Below are positions 1 through 9,439 of a stretch of DNA of 64,000 nucleotides, in pieces; position 1 is the first letter of the stretch, and each line of letters opens with the position of its first letter. The stretch comes from Anabaena subtropica FACHB-260. Its GTDB lineage: Bacteria > Cyanobacteriota > Cyanobacteriia > Cyanobacteriales > Nostocaceae. The notes below the pieces were generated by a model, which saw nothing but the letters and a program-made list of their open reading frames with translations, was not told the DNA's origin and ran no database searches. The DNA lies in NCBI RefSeq assembly GCF_014697105.1, contig NZ_JACJRF010000001.1, positions 124,001 through 188,000 of the forward strand. The letters run 5' to 3'. The position numbers and the translations under genes are program-made.

Positions 1-1
1 A

Positions 2-391
2 TTTGTTTGTAAATCTTGTAGTGCTGTTCTTGATCACGAAGAAGCAGACGATCGCGCTGAAGGAAATCAACTTTTACTGAAGCTGCTAGAGATTCAAAAA
101 AATGATTCTACTTACAGCACTCTCAATATAGAGCCTGTGGGGTGTTTGTGGAGTTGCGTTAAAAAATATTCTTGTGCTGTCAGCTTTGTTTGTCCGCAAA
201 AATACACATATCATTTTGTTGATTTGCCACAGGAAAGCATAAATGATTTGTTGGAATTCAGCCTGCTTTATCAAGAAAGCCAAGATGGGTATGTTTTACC
301 CCCTAAACTACCTGGAACATTGCGATCGCATCTTTTGGTACGCATCCCTCCTACACCAGAGGTCATCGTATCCCAACCCGGCGCTTGTTAG
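2..391 (+). CDS. DUF1636-type metal-binding protein, 5' end missing
   Basis: The frame is open from the window edge to the TAG at 389-391, so the start codon lies upstream. The visible 129 residues begin FVCKSC and later read GCLWSC and then FVCPQ, a cysteine pattern that matches the DUF1636 family of small predicted metal-binding proteins. The segment VDLPQESINDLLEFSLLY fits the end of that family's conserved core. The last ~25 residues look like a variable tail. Function is unknown in the family; metal binding is inferred from the cysteines. An internal ATG at 137 would lose the first Cys pair, so it is not the start. Confidence 0.62.
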   Translation, partial: FVCKSCSAVLDHEEADDRAEGNQLLLKLLEIQKNDSTYSTLNIEPVGCLWSCVKKYSCAVSFVCPQKYTYHFVDLPQESINDLLEFSLLYQESQDGYVLPPKLPGTLRSHLLVRIPPTPEVIVSQPGAC

Positions 392-522
392 TAAGTAGGT
401 CGGCGTAAATAATTATTGTTGGAATAAGGCAGGGGGCAGGAAGCAGGGAGCAGGGGGAGAAAGAGTTTGAGCTTTATTTACTTTTCTTCACATAGTTTGG
501 TTTTATTGCACCGACTTACTTA
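392..522. repeat. MITE-like element with inverted ends and a G-rich core
   Basis: The stretch just after the DUF1636 stop has imperfect inverted ends: left arm TAAGTAGGTCGGCGTAAATA (392-411) and right arm reading TAAGTAAGTCGGTGCAATAA on the minus strand (503-522), 16 of 21 positions alike over the 21-base arms. The core carries a G-rich run at 427-460 (units of the GCAGGGGG type). A second element of nearly the same length and the same left end lies at 4526-4651. It has no coding capacity and is probably a non-autonomous element. Confidence 0.5.
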
Positions 523-642
523 TTTGATGATCAATCAATAATGACTGGAGTTTAGTTTGCCTTGTGATTGAGTTATTTTTCGCTTTCTCAATCACTGTAA
601 GGCTTTTGGGTTTCGCACCGGGAACTAGAGGAAATTAAACGT

Positions 643-1191
643 TCAATCTGGTGACAACTCGATGATAAAACTGTCTCGTAAATGAAAATCAGCCTCTACA
701 CCGCGATGAGCCAGCGCCCAGTAACTTACCCCGCCATCTTTGTGCTTAATCACTGTAGTAATTGAAACTTCCAGAATTTGCTCCACCGTGATGATTTGTG
801 GCAAATTAAAATTCAGCGCCAGAGCTAAACTATCTGTTTGCTGTTCAATCTTAAATGGAAGCCTTGTAAAAGCTTTCTCCTCTTGCATCCCTTGGCGGTA
901 TCCATCGAAGTGATAAACATTCCAATTTCCAGCAGGGGAAAGATTAAATTCCCAATAGCGTTGAGAATTTTGGATACCCAGGAAGAACTCAAAACAGGTG
1001 TCTTGCCAAAGTTCGTCCTTGCGTGCTGGTGTGTTTGATGGTTGAGCAATGATAATTTGTTTTAAGTCGCCAACAAGTTGGTAGTTAATAGCCAGTTGAT
1101 TATCTTTTCGGGAGATATTACCAGTAATCTTGACATCAGGTAATATCTCCGCCGAGGGAAAAGGTTGTAGGGAAAAAGTTTGCTGACTCAT
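643..1191 (-). CDS. DOMON-like domain protein
   Basis: A 182-residue soluble protein with no signal peptide. The pattern DELWQDTCFEFFLG, then YWEFNLSPAGNWNVYHFDGYR, with ALAHRGVEADFHLRDSFIIEL near the end, is typical of the cyanobacterial DOMON-like (DOMON_murB_like) family, a beta-sandwich related to haem- or sugar-binding domains. Its start ATG overlaps the stop of the upstream kinase-like gene (ATGA at 1188-1191), so the two are translationally coupled and probably act in one pathway. Ligand and role are unknown. A carbohydrate-related job is inferred only from the partner gene. Confidence 0.7.
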   Translation of the reverse strand: MSQQTFSLQPFPSAEILPDVKITGNISRKDNQLAINYQLVGDLKQIIIAQPSNTPARKDELWQDTCFEFFLGIQNSQRYWEFNLSPAGNWNVYHFDGYRQGMQEEKAFTRLPFKIEQQTDSLALALNFNLPQIITVEQILEVSITTVIKHKDGGVSYWALAHRGVEADFHLRDSFIIELSPD

Positions 1192-2306
1192 TTCACATCC
1201 TGAATGATGCTGCGAATTTTGGTTTCCTGAGATTCGATACTTGCAGTGAGCTTAAATTGTACAAGCGCCCTAGCTAAGTTATGTTCTGGGTACTTGATTT
1301 TAAAGTAAACATTCCCAGCTAAATAGTCAGCGAAGAATCTCAGTCCTAATTCAAAAGCGATGAGACGTATCGCGTCGTACATATATGCGTAGTCATTCTC
1401 AGTGAGGAATGCCTTTGCTACTGACAGATAACCCTGTAAAATTCCTTGGAATAAATCTGTATCGAAATAAACAGCTTCCCAATTTTGCGTTTCTTCCCCA
1501 GCCGGATTGCAACCCGATCGCAAACAATCACCAATATCGTAATGTACTAGTCCTGGTTTAACTGTGTCGAGGTCGATAACGCTGACGGCTTTGTTAGTAG
1601 CAGTATCAAACAGAACATTATTAATTTTAGGATCGCCGTGCATGAGCCGTAACGGTAATTCACCCGCAGCTTTGGCATTTTCTAGGATATGTGCATAATT
1701 GTGGCGATCGCTCACAAATTTTAAGCAATAATCTAATTCTGGGGATGGTTGCGGTTTACTTGTTGCTAACACTTGTTCATAATGGTGCAAATAAACCGGG
1801 GTAATATGGAACCCTGGAAGAGTATCGGCGAGTTTTTCCGGTGGTAAGTCGCTGATTAAGTTGTGGAACATCCCCAAGGCATAACCAATTTCTTGGGCTT
1901 GTGCTAAATTTTGCATGGTATCGAAAGATTGCGACCCTTCGATAAAGCTAATCGCCCGCCAAAAATTGCCTTTACCATCGGTGCAGTAGTCATGATTATC
2001 CTGCGTGGATAGTACGCGCGGTACTTCCCAACGACGGTTTAGGGGTATGTGTTGTAGACGCTGATGAACATGATCGCTAAAGGTACGCATATTTCCCATA
2101 ATCAGTTCAGGCTGACGAAACACTTGGGTATTGATGCGTTGCAGGATAAAATGCTGTTGTTTTAAGGAATCCAGAGTTACTAAAAAAGTATCGTTGATAT
2201 TGCCACTGCCAAAGGACTGAACATTTGTCACCTTACCCTGAAACGTGAATTCCTCGGCAATGGTAGCTAAATTCACTACAGACTGCGTACTGATAACTTC
2301 TGTCAT
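1188..2306 (-). CDS. N-acetylhexosamine 1-kinase-like phosphotransferase (APH fold)
   Basis: 372 residues from the ATG at 2306 (GGAA upstream). An in-frame start at 2348 would add an unlikely cysteine-rich 14-residue leader. The N-terminal GSGNINDTFLV and FILQRINTQVF motifs and the catalytic loop LMHGDPKINNVLFD followed by VSVIDLDTVKPG match the aminoglycoside-phosphotransferase fold, specifically the NahK / mucin-desulfatase-like group that phosphorylates sugars such as GlcNAc/GalNAc at C1. The brackets HGD..N and D.D are intact, so an active kinase is expected. The true substrate is not readable. First gene of an operon with the DOMON-like gene. Confidence 0.72.
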   Translation of the reverse strand: MTEVISTQSVVNLATIAEEFTFQGKVTNVQSFGSGNINDTFLVTLDSLKQQHFILQRINTQVFRQPELIMGNMRTFSDHVHQRLQHIPLNRRWEVPRVLSTQDNHDYCTDGKGNFWRAISFIEGSQSFDTMQNLAQAQEIGYALGMFHNLISDLPPEKLADTLPGFHITPVYLHHYEQVLATSKPQPSPELDYCLKFVSDRHNYAHILENAKAAGELPLRLMHGDPKINNVLFDTATNKAVSVIDLDTVKPGLVHYDIGDCLRSGCNPAGEETQNWEAVYFDTDLFQGILQGYLSVAKAFLTENDYAYMYDAIRLIAFELGLRFFADYLAGNVYFKIKYPEHNLARALVQFKLTASIESQETKIRSIIQDVK

Positions 2307-2478
2307 ATCTATGTTCCAACACTTCCCACACAAATTGCACAATCGCAATAGGAGACATAGTAACTCAAGTTTTACGCCAAATTTGTATAAAAGTCTTGTG
2401 AGTAGTAAAAATGTAAAGACAAATTAAGTGTAGGGTGTTTTGTCGCCAAGCGCCGCACCGCCAAAGTTCTTGATTGAG

Positions 2479-2560
2479 AGGCAGGGGGCAGGAGAAAAGG
2501 TACAAACCAAGCCGAATTGTGGGCAAAAGCCCCCTTGCTCCCTGCTCCCTGCGCCCCTGC
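2479..2560. repeat. G-rich / C-rich inverted repeat
   Basis: Between the kinase-like gene and arfB a G-rich run (AGGCAGGGGGCAGGAG, from 2479) faces a C-rich run (TTGCTCCCTGCTCCCTGCGC, from 2535). They can pair into a hairpin. The same GCAGGGAGCAGGGGG motif recurs at 427-460, 9492-9554, 12190-12232 and 17422-17488, so it is a dispersed repeat family, always intergenic. It could serve as a bidirectional transcription stop, but no T tract follows. Confidence 0.6.
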
Positions 2561-2597
2561 TTTTTCACTGAAAGCGATCGCTACCTCAGGCTATATT

Positions 2598-3011
2598 TTA
2601 ATCAATAACCTGTCTTCTCATGGACTTAATATCTCCTCGCTTACTTTTACTGTCAAGTCGTCTTTTTTGAGAACCACGTGTTGGTTTAGTGGGTTTGCGT
2701 ATTTGGGGTAGTATGACGGCGCTTTTGATGAGTTCCTTGAGTCGTTGCAAAGCTTCTTCCCGATTTTGCTCTTGGCTGCGGTGTTCTTGAGCCTTGATGA
2801 CAATGACTCCCTCTTGGGTAATGCGTCGGTCGTTCAACTTCAAGAGCTGCTGCTTATAAAACACAGGTAAGGATGAAGCCTCAATATTGAAGCGTAGGTG
2901 GATAGCAGTAGAAACCTTATTGACATTTTGCCCTCCTGCTCCTTGAGCGCGAATCGCACTAATTTCAATTTCGCTATCGGGGATAATAATTTTGCCAGAA
3001 ATTTGCAGCAT
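2598..3011 (-). CDS. arfB: Alternative ribosome-rescue factor ArfB (YaeJ-type peptidyl-tRNA hydrolase)
   Basis: 137 residues, the usual length. It carries the class I release-factor GGQ tripeptide at residues 26-28 in IRAQGAGGQNVNKVSTAIHLR and a lysine/arginine-rich C-terminal tail (KPTRGSQKRRLDSKSKRG). In the family the tail enters the empty mRNA channel of stalled ribosomes while GGQ releases the nascent chain. It has no codon-recognition domain, so it is ArfB and not RF1/RF2. It appears monocistronic, with a repeat-bearing gap on each side. Confidence 0.9.
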   Translation of the reverse strand: MLQISGKIIIPDSEIEISAIRAQGAGGQNVNKVSTAIHLRFNIEASSLPVFYKQQLLKLNDRRITQEGVIVIKAQEHRSQEQNREEALQRLKELIKSAVILPQIRKPTKPTRGSQKRRLDSKSKRGDIKSMRRQVID

Positions 3012-3090
3012 AACTTACTGTATAGCTTTTAAAGTGCGATCGCTGGAAGGGGAGGCTACCAAAATATGGCGTAGTATCTAGCAGCAGGAG

Positions 3091-3125
3091 GCGATAGGCT
3101 ACTAAGTCCCATCGTAGCCCATCGC
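3091..3125. repeat. Short inverted repeat of the GCGATGGGCTAC family
   Basis: GCGATAGGCTAC (3091-3102) and GTAGCCCATCGC (3114-3125) form an imperfect 12-bp stem with an 11-base loop, directly after the stop of the unknown gene at 3133 (minus strand). A related GCGATGGGCTACGCC sequence occurs at 19113-19127, so this is a dispersed repeat that may also act as a terminator. Confidence 0.5.
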
Positions 3126-3132
3126 GTCTAGA

Positions 3133-3432
3133 TTACTTTTGCTGGCGTAGTTGCTCTACTATATGGTCTTCGAGTTCTTGTTTTTCTCGGTTACTTGCAG
3201 AGCGTTGGTAGTTTTTTCCTGTTTGTTGAATAAATTTACGTTTCTCGGCTGGGGAAGATTTGCCAGAAAAGTTTTTTTGTAGTTCTTCCCAGGTTTGGAG
3301 TGCTACAGCTTCACCAAGCTGAACAAGCGCAGCAGGCAGTAATTTTTTGGCCTCAATGCGAAAATCTTCCTCGGTTTCTAAGGAGGATAAATCTACATGA
3401 CTCAAATCAATATCAATGGGAAATTTACTCAT
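3133..3432 (-). CDS. Conserved-looking hypothetical protein, 99 aa
   Basis: A small, soluble, charged protein with no signal peptide, membrane segment or cysteine. The N-terminal half is acidic (FPIDIDLSHVDLSSLETEED). The rest looks helical and ends in a basic then acidic stretch (SASNREKQELEDHIVEQLRQ). I do not recognise the family. Codon use and the GCGATCGC-poor, unremarkable composition resemble the neighbours. It starts 135 bp from the divergent phosphodiester glycosidase gene, so the two could share a control region. Confidence 0.55.
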   Translation of the reverse strand: MSKFPIDIDLSHVDLSSLETEEDFRIEAKKLLPAALVQLGEAVALQTWEELQKNFSGKSSPAEKRKFIQQTGKNYQRSASNREKQELEDHIVEQLRQQK

Positions 3433-3567
3433 TCAAATTTAACTATTAAAACTCACTATTGGCTATTCTTAATGTTGAACGCTCTTTTATTAAACCCTAT
3501 TGGAGAGACTATTGGTTGATGTGTCAAACTCTGTGACTAAGCTGCATATCATCTTTTGGGGTTAAAA

Positions 3568-4458
3568 ATGCTAAAAATTAAGCTGCTGATTTTGGTAATA
3601 ATCAGTTTGGGAATGGTTTTGTGGTTAGGTATGGGTTCCTCTCCATCATCCATACCAACTGTTCCACCTCCACAGCCAAAAACCATCCGCTATTTCCAGC
3701 GCATCTTACCCCAAGGCATAGCTCACATCCTATTGATTCCAGCCGATGGACGATTTCTGATAACTCCAACTCTATCAGCACAACTCATCACTGTAGATGA
3801 CTTCGCCCAGAAGCATCAAGCCCTTGCCATCTTAAATGCTGGTTTTTTTGACCCAGCCAATCAAAAATCTACATCTTATGTTGTTACCTCTGGTCAAGTG
3901 GCTGCTGATCCCAGAGATAATGAGCGTTTAGTAAACAATTCTCAATTAAAACCCTACCTCAATCAAATTTTCAATCGCACCGAATTTCGCCGCTATCTGT
4001 GTGGACAAACTACCCGCTATGATATCGCCCGGCATAATGAGTCAGTACCAGCAGATTGTCAGTTAGCTGATGCTATAGGTGCGGGGCCGCGTCTATTACC
4101 AGAACTTACCTCAGTACAAGAGGGTTTTGTGGATAACGCCAAAGGACGAGATGCACTTGGTAGTAATCAACTCAACGCCAGAACGGCTATAGGTATTACT
4201 CGTGATCGCAACATTATTTTAGTGATGGTAGCTCAAAAAGCCTCAGATCCCACTAACTCTGGAATATCCTTACCAGCACTGGCAAATTTTATGAAAACTC
4301 TTGGTGCTATAGAAGCACTTAATTTAGATGGCGGTAGTTCGTCTTCTATTTATTACGATGGCAAAACTTTTTATGGAAAGGTAGATTTACAAGGGAATCC
4401 CATCAAAAGACCTGTAAAATCAGTTTTACTAGTTCAGACAAATAGTGCAAGAAGGTAG
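3568..4458 (+). CDS. Phosphodiester glycosidase (NAGPA-domain) protein, exported
   Basis: 296 residues from the ATG at 3568. A TTG at 3556 is in frame but would only add four residues before the membrane segment. Residues ~3-25 form a hydrophobic signal anchor (LLILVIISLGMVLWLGM), followed by a proline-rich linker. The domain shows LAILNAGFFDP, RTAIGI and ALNLDGGSSSSIYYDG, the marks of the NAGPA / phosphodiester glycosidase family, whose human member uncovers mannose-6-phosphate tags. In bacteria the substrates are mostly unknown, probably cell-envelope glycans. It probably acts outside the plasma membrane. Confidence 0.82.
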   Translation: MLKIKLLILVIISLGMVLWLGMGSSPSSIPTVPPPQPKTIRYFQRILPQGIAHILLIPADGRFLITPTLSAQLITVDDFAQKHQALAILNAGFFDPANQKSTSYVVTSGQVAADPRDNERLVNNSQLKPYLNQIFNRTEFRRYLCGQTTRYDIARHNESVPADCQLADAIGAGPRLLPELTSVQEGFVDNAKGRDALGSNQLNARTAIGITRDRNIILVMVAQKASDPTNSGISLPALANFMKTLGAIEALNLDGGSSSSIYYDGKTFYGKVDLQGNPIKRPVKSVLLVQTNSARR

Positions 4459-4525
4459 TGTAAAAGAAAGTTTTTATTTTTCTTCAGCTTCAATGTCTAA
4501 TTTTAATTTATTCAATTTCTACAAA

Positions 4526-4651
4526 TAAGTAGGTAGACATAATTCAATATAAAATAAAGTTTTGTTTGTAGTGGACGATTTATCGCTCTCTTCCCAGGTA
4601 AGGGCTAAATCCCTGACTACGAACTTTGATTTTTTCAGCCTATCTACTTAT
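4526..4651. repeat. MITE-like element upstream of chlB
   Basis: The left arm AAATAAGTAGGTAG (4523-4536) and the right arm, AAATAAGTAGATAG on the minus strand (4640-4653), are inverted and differ at one position. The left end matches that of the element at 392-522 (TAAGTAGG), and both are about 130 bp long, but the cores differ. Here the core holds GTAAGGGCTAAATCCCT. It lies in the 567-bp gap between the glycosidase gene and chlB. The rest of that gap (4654-5009) is AT-rich, with a single GCGATCGC site at 4867 and no open reading frame of note. Confidence 0.5.
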
Positions 4652-5009
4652 TTTCTTGGAAACAACAATCAGAGAAAATCATGATTGAAGTAAAAAAATA
4701 TTGTCTCCTGTATTCATATTCGTTTCAGAGCGATTGTCAAGAAGATTTTTAATTAAAGTGAATGACGATTAATAACAAAATTTACTGAACTTTAAGATTC
4801 ATGTAATTTTAAAAGCTTTAAGTTGATTTCAGGACAAGCTGAATCATAATCAGGAAGTAGTTTTGAGCGATCGCAACAACTAAAAACCCCTCAAACACCC
4901 CACTTCATGGCGGTTTCAAGTTTTGAGACAATCAATCAGCATCCATTCACTAACTAAATCAAGCACTTATAGTCCCGTTCTGATCCGATTCTGAGTTATT
5001 TAAATTTAC

Positions 5010-5025
5010 AAAGGAGTTAAAAATA
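5010..5025 (+). promoter_or_regulatory. Ribosome-binding site of chlB
   Basis: AAAGGAG lies about nine bases before the ATG at 5026. It is a strong Shine-Dalgarno for this genome, where most genes in the window have weak ones, and it supports the chosen start. Confidence 0.7.
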
Positions 5026-6552
5026 ATGAAATTAGCTTATTGGATGTATGCAGGCCCAGCCCACATTGGCACTTTGCGAGTAGCAACTTCATTTAAAAAC
5101 GTTCATGCGATCATGCACGCGCCGCTAGGTGATGACTACTTTAACGTCATGCGCTCAATGCTATCGCGGGAGCGGGACTTCACACCAGTCACAACCAGTG
5201 TGGTTGACCGCCATGTTTTAGCCCGTGGTTCCCAAGAAAAGGTAGTAGATAACATCACCCGTAAAGATGCCGAAGAACACCCAGATTTAATTGTATTAAC
5301 TCCTACCTGTACCTCCAGTATTCTGCAAGAAGACCTAGAAAACTTTGTAGAACGCGCCCAGTTGGAGGCGAAAGGAGATGTGATGCTGGCGGATGTGAAC
5401 CACTATCGGGTGAACGAACTGCAAGCAGGCGATCGCACTCTCCACCAAATTGTTCAATATTATATTGAGAAAGCCCGCAAAAAAGGCGAACTACCAACCA
5501 GCAAAACAGAAAAGCCCTCAGTTAACATCATCGGTATTTCTACCCTGGGTTTCCACAACAACCACGACTGCACCGAACTGAAAAGGCTGATGGCTGATTT
5601 GGGAATTGAGGTAAATGCTGTTATTCCTGAAGGTGCTTATGTTCATGAGTTGAAAAACTTACCCAAGGCTTGGTTTAACCTCGTCCCTTACCGAGAATTG
5701 GGTTTAATGGCGGCTAATTACCTGGAAAAAGAATTTGGCACACCTTGTATAGATATTGTGCCAATGGGTGTAGTAGAAACTGCACGCTGTATCCGTAAAA
5801 TTCAGGAAGTGATTAACGCTCAAGGTGCTGATGTTAATTACGAAGAGTACATCAAAGAGCAAACCTTGTATGTCTCCCAAGCTGCTTGGTTCTCTCGCTC
5901 CATCGACTGTCAAAACTTAACTGGCAAGAAAGCCGTGGTTTTTGGCGACAACACCCACGCCGCAGCCCTCACCAAGATTTTGTCACGAGAAATGGGGATT
6001 CACGTTGTTTGGGCTGGAACCTACTGCAAGTATGATGCTGATTGGTTCCGCGAACAGGTAAGCGAGTATTGCGATGAAGTGCTGATTACCGAAGATCATG
6101 GCGCAATTGGGGATGCGATCGCCCGCGTCGAACCCTCCGCCATCTTCGGAACCCAAATGGAACGCCACGTTGGTAAGCGTTTAGATATTCCTTGTGGTGT
6201 GATTGCTGCACCCATCCATGTACAAAACTTCCCCATCGGTTACAAACCATTCTTGGGTTATGAAGGGACAAATCAAATTGCAGATTTAATCTACAATTCC
6301 TTCACTTTAGGTATGGAAGACCACCTATTAGAAATATTTGGTGGACACGATACTAAGGAAGTAATTACAAAGGGTATTTCTGCTGAATCTGACCTAAGTT
6401 GGACAAAAGACGGTCTAGCAGAATTGAATAAAATTCCTGGTTTTGTACGCGGTAAAGTGAAGCGGAATACAGAGAAATTCGCACGCGATCGCGGTTTCAA
6501 AGATATCTCCGCAGAAGTGCTATATGCAGCTAAGGAAGCAGTAGGAGCTTAG
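5026..6552 (+). CDS. chlB: Light-independent protochlorophyllide reductase subunit B
   Basis: 508 residues, full length. It is the nitrogenase-like catalytic subunit that, with ChlN, reduces ring D of protochlorophyllide in the dark, using electrons from ChlL. The start [20 protein letters not shown] is diagnostic. Asp36 (in APLGDDYF) is present; in the characterised NB complex this Asp ligates the [4Fe-4S] cluster together with three ChlN cysteines. [14 protein letters not shown] and [13 protein letters not shown] are also as expected. The gene stands alone, without chlL or chlN beside it, as is common in Nostocales. Identification is near certain. Confidence 0.98.
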   Translation: MKLAYWMYAGPAHIGTLRVATSFKNVHAIMHAPLGDDYFNVMRSMLSRERDFTPVTTSVVDRHVLARGSQEKVVDNITRKDAEEHPDLIVLTPTCTSSILQEDLENFVERAQLEAKGDVMLADVNHYRVNELQAGDRTLHQIVQYYIEKARKKGELPTSKTEKPSVNIIGISTLGFHNNHDCTELKRLMADLGIEVNAVIPEGAYVHELKNLPKAWFNLVPYRELGLMAANYLEKEFGTPCIDIVPMGVVETARCIRKIQEVINAQGADVNYEEYIKEQTLYVSQAAWFSRSIDCQNLTGKKAVVFGDNTHAAALTKILSREMGIHVVWAGTYCKYDADWFREQVSEYCDEVLITEDHGAIGDAIARVEPSAIFGTQMERHVGKRLDIPCGVIAAPIHVQNFPIGYKPFLGYEGTNQIADLIYNSFTLGMEDHLLEIFGGHDTKEVITKGISAESDLSWTKDGLAELNKIPGFVRGKVKRNTEKFARDRGFKDISAEVLYAAKEAVGA

Positions 6553-6580
6553 TCGCAAATGGGGAGTAGATAATTTCGGC

Positions 6581-6613
6581 GTTGCACGAAATCATCCCTT
6601 GATTTCGTGCAAC
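6581..6613. terminator. Perfect 14-bp hairpin after chlB
   Basis: GTTGCACGAAATCA (6581-6594) and TGATTTCGTGCAAC (6600-6613) pair perfectly around a 5-base loop, 29 bp after the chlB stop. No clear T tract follows (CAACGTCC). It could be a terminator. It also begins GGCGTTGCA, like the IS1 element end at 40592, so it may instead be a palindromic mobile-element remnant. Confidence 0.5.
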
Positions 6614-6817
6614 AACGTCCTTTCAATCCTCTAAGCTCATTTCCCTACCCATAGCTAGATGCCAACAGTGAATATTTATCTTTAGCTATATTTCGGGATG
6701 AAAATTTCTCTATCTCTTAGGAGAGATTGGTTTGTGAATTGAAAAAATCCATACTCAATCAGATTTATGGAGTGCATACTACAAGTTATATAATATTAAT
6801 TATGAGTTGTTTGCCAA

Positions 6818-9439
6818 ATGTCAAACTTTGATCAAGTTCACTATAAACTTGTTGATCAACTAACAGCTCTACGGGAACGTGTAGCGGAGTTAGAACAATT
6901 AGAAAGACAGCATCAGCACAAGCAAGTAGAACTTGAGCAGCAAATAAAAGGTTTGCAAGCACAGCTAACCACGGCAAATATAGCTGATGTAGACATCGAA
7001 AACCATCTAGAAGCAGTCACAAAAGTAGAAATACCAATTACTTTACGGCGACTCCAGCACGAAATTTCTCAAAGACAACAGGTAGACGCAGCTTTAGGAG
7101 AAAGTGAAGAAAGGTTGAGGCTGGCTTTAGATGCAGCCAATATGGGTTTTTGGGATTGGAATATCCTGACTGAAACAGTGGTCTGGTCAGAAATTCATGA
7201 ACTGCTGTTTGGTCTAGTCCCTGGTAGTTTTGATGGCACTTATGAAACGTTTTTGTCCTGTATTCATCCCGAAGATAGAGAATCGGTCATGCAGGAGATT
7301 GGCGCTTGCTTAGAAAACAAGACTGATTACGAAGATGAATTTCGTGTTGTTTGGCCGGACAAAAGCGTACATTGGATTGCCGGTAAGGGCAAATTTTTCT
7401 ATGACGACCAAGGACAGCCAGTGCGAATGATTGGGGTTTGCAGAGATATTACCGAAAGCAAGCACTCAGAAGAAAATACTAGACAATTAGTCACCAAAGT
7501 TCAATCACAAGCAAATGTCTTAAATGCCATCCTAGCTACGTCCGTCGATCATATTTATATATTTAATCATACAGGTCACTATCAATATGTTAGTCATGGT
7601 GGTGCTGCTATCTTGGGTCTTCATCCACAGCAGATGATTGGTAAGACTGTGCAAGAACTTGATTTACCCCAAGAATTAATAGATAAAATTAATGGTCAAT
7701 GTCTAGCTGTTATGAAAGCAGGGGAATCTATTAAAGATGAGTGTGAGTATGTGGCAGCAGATAGCACACATTATTATGAATACATTCTCACACCGTTACG
7801 CAACGTTGACCACGAAATTGAGGGTGTAATTACAGTTTCACGCGATATTACCGAACACAAGCTCGCTGAACAATTTATGCGCCATAGCGAAGCTAGATTT
7901 CGGCGTTTGTTCGAGTCTAACTTGATGGGAGTAGCTTTTTGGAATATTGATGGCTTTATTACGGATGCCAATGATGCTTATTTACAGTTGGTTGGTTATA
8001 CCCGTGAGGAGTTTGACACCTTAGGCAAAATCAATTGGCGAGAACTCACTCCTTTAGAGTATCAAGAGTTGGACGATCGCGCGATCGCGGAAGTTAAAGT
8101 CAATGGGATTTCTCAAATTTACGAAAAGCAATATCAGCAACGCAATGGTAGACGGGTGTCGATTGTGCTAGGAATCGCTTTACTAAACGACTGTCACGAT
8201 CAAGGGGTCGCTTTTGTACTAGATATTAGTGAACGTAAGTTGGTTGAAGAACAACGCGATCGCCTACTTTATGCTGAGAGAATAGCACGAAAAGAAGCAG
8301 AAATCGCTAACCGCGTCAAAGATGAGTTTTTGGCAGTTCTTTCCCATGAACTACGCACCCCACTGAACCCCATCTTAGGCTGGTCAAGATTACTCCGTTC
8401 TCGTCAATTTGATGCCAAAACAACTGACCGCGCTTTGGAAACCATTGAACGCAACGCTAGATTACAAACTCAGCTAATTGAAGATTTATTAGATGTCTCG
8501 CGCATCCTGCAAGGAAAATTAAGCCTGGATGTCTGTCCTGTGAGTTTAGCAATGGTGATTGAAGCGGCAATTGACACTGTGCGACTAGCAGCAGATGCAA
8601 AAGGTATTAAAATTCAAAATATATTTGACTCTGACTTGGGTCTAGTTATGGGTGATGCCAATCGCCTACAACAAGTCGTCTGGAATCTGCTTTCTAATGC
8701 AGTTAAGTTTACACCCCCAGGTGGTACAGTAGAAATCCACCTTAAAGAAGTTGATCATCAAGCACAGATTCAAGTTATTGATACAGGTAAAGGAATTACA
8801 CCAAAGTTTCTCCCGTATGTGTTCGACTACTTCCGTCAGGCTGATGGAACGACCACACGCAAGTTTGGAGGTTTAGGTTTAGGGCTAGCGATCGTGCGCC
8901 AAGTTGTAGAATTGCATGGTGGTACAGTTCATGCCAAAAGTTCTGGCGAAGGATTGGGCGCTACTTTTACCGTTAATTTACCGCTTTTACGCAAAAATGA
9001 AACAATGAACCATGAGGATAAAAATCCTGTCTTAGCTAACTCTCAACCCCCTACCCTTTCAGGTGCGAGAGTTTTGATCGTAGATGATGAACCAGATATC
9101 CGCGATTTACTCACTTTTATTTTGGAAGATTATGATGTAGAAGTCACGGCTGTATCATCTGCACAAGAAGCATTGGAAGTACTAGCACAATTTCTTCCAG
9201 ATGTTGTAGTCAGCGATATTGGAATGCCAGATATCGACGGTTATATGCTAGTACGTCAAATTAGACAACGATCGCCACAAGAGGGCAGAAATATCCCAGC
9301 GATCGCTCTGACAGCCTACGCCGGGGAAATTAATCAGCAACAAGCACTAGCCGCCGGTTTTCAACTGCATATATCTAAACCCGTAGAACCAGATGAGTTA
9401 ATTGAGGCGATCGCTAGTTTATTAATTTCGCGGGGATAA
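6818..9439 (+). CDS. Cytosolic hybrid histidine kinase with three PAS domains and a receiver
   Basis: 873 residues with no membrane segment. Residues ~10-95 form a coiled coil rich in E/Q/L. PAS domains lie at ~100-220 (PAS_3-type, LRLALDAANMGFWDWN), ~230-350 and ~358-480. The HisKA H-box FLAVLSHELRTPLNPILGW puts the phospho-accepting His at 510. The ATPase has NLLSNAVKFTPPGG, DTGKGI and GLGLGLAIV. The C-terminal receiver has VDDEPD, the acceptor Asp at 800 (VVSDIGMPDIDG) and a conserved Lys in ISKPVEP. All catalytic residues are intact. There is no output domain, so it probably passes phosphate to an unlinked Hpt or regulator. Signal unknown; no haem or flavin residues recognised. Confidence 0.88.
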   Translation: MSNFDQVHYKLVDQLTALRERVAELEQLERQHQHKQVELEQQIKGLQAQLTTANIADVDIENHLEAVTKVEIPITLRRLQHEISQRQQVDAALGESEERLRLALDAANMGFWDWNILTETVVWSEIHELLFGLVPGSFDGTYETFLSCIHPEDRESVMQEIGACLENKTDYEDEFRVVWPDKSVHWIAGKGKFFYDDQGQPVRMIGVCRDITESKHSEENTRQLVTKVQSQANVLNAILATSVDHIYIFNHTGHYQYVSHGGAAILGLHPQQMIGKTVQELDLPQELIDKINGQCLAVMKAGESIKDECEYVAADSTHYYEYILTPLRNVDHEIEGVITVSRDITEHKLAEQFMRHSEARFRRLFESNLMGVAFWNIDGFITDANDAYLQLVGYTREEFDTLGKINWRELTPLEYQELDDRAIAEVKVNGISQIYEKQYQQRNGRRVSIVLGIALLNDCHDQGVAFVLDISERKLVEEQRDRLLYAERIARKEAEIANRVKDEFLAVLSHELRTPLNPILGWSRLLRSRQFDAKTTDRALETIERNARLQTQLIEDLLDVSRILQGKLSLDVCPVSLAMVIEAAIDTVRLAADAKGIKIQNIFDSDLGLVMGDANRLQQVVWNLLSNAVKFTPPGGTVEIHLKEVDHQAQIQVIDTGKGITPKFLPYVFDYFRQADGTTTRKFGGLGLGLAIVRQVVELHGGTVHAKSSGEGLGATFTVNLPLLRKNETMNHEDKNPVLANSQPPTLSGARVLIVDDEPDIRDLLTFILEDYDVEVTAVSSAQEALEVLAQFLPDVVVSDIGMPDIDGYMLVRQIRQRSPQEGRNIPAIALTAYAGEINQQQALAAGFQLHISKPVEPDELIEAIASLLISRG

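Noticed and set aside
4880-4930. CRISPR-like CCCCTCAAACACCCCACTTC with GGCGGTTTCAAG
   Set aside because: Only one copy, no spacers and no cas gene, so it is not an array.
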